Assembly: GCA_016870855.1 (NCBI GenBank)
Contig: VGAF01000021.1
Span: 1 to 14,353, forward strand
Direction of reading: 5' to 3'
DNA length: 14,353 nucleotides
From: Actinomycetota bacterium
GTDB taxonomy: Bacteria > Actinomycetota > Actinomycetes > Nanopelagicales > Nanopelagicaceae
Shown: positions 13,757 through 14,353 of the stretch, piece after piece
Layout of the letters: each line of letters opens with the position of its first letter
How positions within the stretch are numbered: position 1 is the first letter of the stretch
Notes under the pieces: model-generated
The model's database searches: none
Told to the model about the DNA's origin: nothing
Seen by the model: the letters and a program-made list of their open reading frames with translations, nothing else
Program-made: the position numbers and the translations under genes

Positions 13757-14353
13757 CGCCAAAAATTCTTGTTATAGATGACCACGTCCTCGTGCGAGAA
13801 GGCCTTAGACGTGCGCTATCGAAGAACGAAGACTTAAACATAATAGGTGAGGCAGCTTCCAAACGAGAAGCTTTCGTTCAAATCCCCCATCACAAACCAG
13901 AAGTAATTGTCGTTGACCTACATCTTCCTGATGGAAGTGGCTTGGAGATAATTGCTTGGGCAAGAGCGCTCTCCCAACAGATGGGGATTGTTGCGCTAAC
14001 TTTCTCTAGCCAACCTGAACATATCCTTGCTTGTATGCAATCTGGAGCAAGTGCGCATGTATCTAGGAGCGCCCCAATAACCGAATTGGTGGAGGCGATA
14101 GAAAAGAGCGTCCTAAATCCACTCACATTTTCAACCAGGCGAGCCACTGATCTAATCTCAAAACGAAATGAAGAGTTTGGGCTTACAGCTAGAGAGTTGG
14201 AGATATTGGAAATTCTTCCAACTGGCGACACCGTTGCAGAGATGGCATCTCGGTTATTCGTTAGCGAGGCAACTATTAAGAGTCACCTTGCAGCTATTTA
14301 TCGAAAACTTAAAGCGGGTAATCGAGTTCAAGCGATCAATGCCGCACGCGGCG
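13753..14353 (+). CDS. NarL/LuxR-family response regulator, cut by the window end
   Basis: The frame is open from ATG 13753 to the window edge (200 codons, no stop seen). The receiver domain starts ILVIDDHVLVREGL, with acidic pair Asp9-Asp10, phospho-acceptor Asp55 in VVDLHLPDGSG and switch Thr83 in ALTFSS. The usual GAxGYLLK stretch reads GASAHVSRS (residues 98-106), so the conserved lysine is arginine here (Arg105). The C-terminal LuxR HTH is clear: LTARELEILEILPTGDTVAEM followed by RLFVSEATIKSHLAAIYRKL, with only the last few residues missing. The start overlaps the kinase stop by 4 bp with GAGAAG just upstream, so translation is coupled. Targets are unknown; position suggests lipid or envelope control. 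Confidence 0.92.
   Translation, partial: MTPKILVIDDHVLVREGLRRALSKNEDLNIIGEAASKREAFVQIPHHKPEVIVVDLHLPDGSGLEIIAWARALSQQMGIVALTFSSQPEHILACMQSGASAHVSRSAPITELVEAIEKSVLNPLTFSTRRATDLISKRNEEFGLTARELEILEILPTGDTVAEMASRLFVSEATIKSHLAAIYRKLKAGNRVQAINAARG

Noticed and set aside
13890..14231. 113-residue open frame on the minus strand
   Set aside because: It lies wholly opposite the response-regulator gene, whose receiver and HTH motifs are unmistakable; the minus-strand product shows no recognisable motif.

Overview
The window looks like a gene-dense chromosomal stretch from an actinobacterium of moderate GC content (about 48% by eye). The main clues are an ino1 gene (inositol-1-phosphate synthase) directly behind a PadR regulator, and an SRPBCC protein divergent from a FadD15-type acyl-CoA synthetase with a PlsC-type acyltransferase nearby. 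As I recall, M. tuberculosis has similar arrangements (Rv0047c/Rv0046c and Rv2182c/Rv2185c/Rv2187). Several starts lack a Shine-Dalgarno sequence and instead have a -10-like hexamer 6-7 nt upstream, as in leaderless actinobacterial transcripts. The compact layout and moderate GC would suit a streamlined planktonic lineage such as the freshwater Nanopelagicales, but that is inference. I saw no tRNA, rRNA, CRISPR array, insertion sequence or phage gene, and no gene-free stretch over 300 bases.

Layout. 1-1088 (+): the end of a CbiQ-type ECF transporter membrane subunit and the complete CbiO-type ATPase, start and stop overlapping. 1095-2684 (-): a two-gene operon with an enoyl-CoA isomerase/hydratase-family protein followed by an HSDL2-like short-chain dehydrogenase. 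2719-3036 (+): a small stand-alone LuxR-type HTH protein. 3037-3192: a 156-bp leader rich in alternative hairpins, in front of a two-helix membrane protein (3193-3789). A strong bidirectional terminator separates this from padR-ino1 (5496 down to 3871, -). 5628-6995 (+): a LysE/RhtB exporter and a PD-(D/E)XK nuclease-like protein with two CxxC pairs. 6999-7781 (-): PlsC-type acyltransferase. 7841-9927 (+): alpha/beta hydrolase with a C-terminal membrane region, overlapping a Gfo/Idh/MocA oxidoreductase. 11331 down to 9932 (-): SRPBCC protein and ROK sugar kinase. 11383-14353 (+): long-chain acyl-CoA synthetase, a sensor-less histidine kinase and a response regulator cut by the window edge; these three genes overlap end to start.

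How it fits together. Much of the window concerns lipid and envelope metabolism. Ino1 makes the inositol phosphate for phosphatidylinositol lipids, PlsC and the acyl-CoA synthetase handle acyl chains, the hydrolase may cut acyl esters, and the isomerase/SDR pair resembles fatty acyl-CoA processing. ROK kinase and Gfo/Idh/MocA genes add sugar metabolism. The CbiQO pair points to cobalt (or nickel) uptake. The region reads as ordinary core genome. The parts most worth a second look are the leader at 3037-3192, the nuclease with its possible Fe-S or zinc site, the membrane-tailed hydrolase, and the cytoplasmic two-component pair coupled to the acyl-CoA synthetase.
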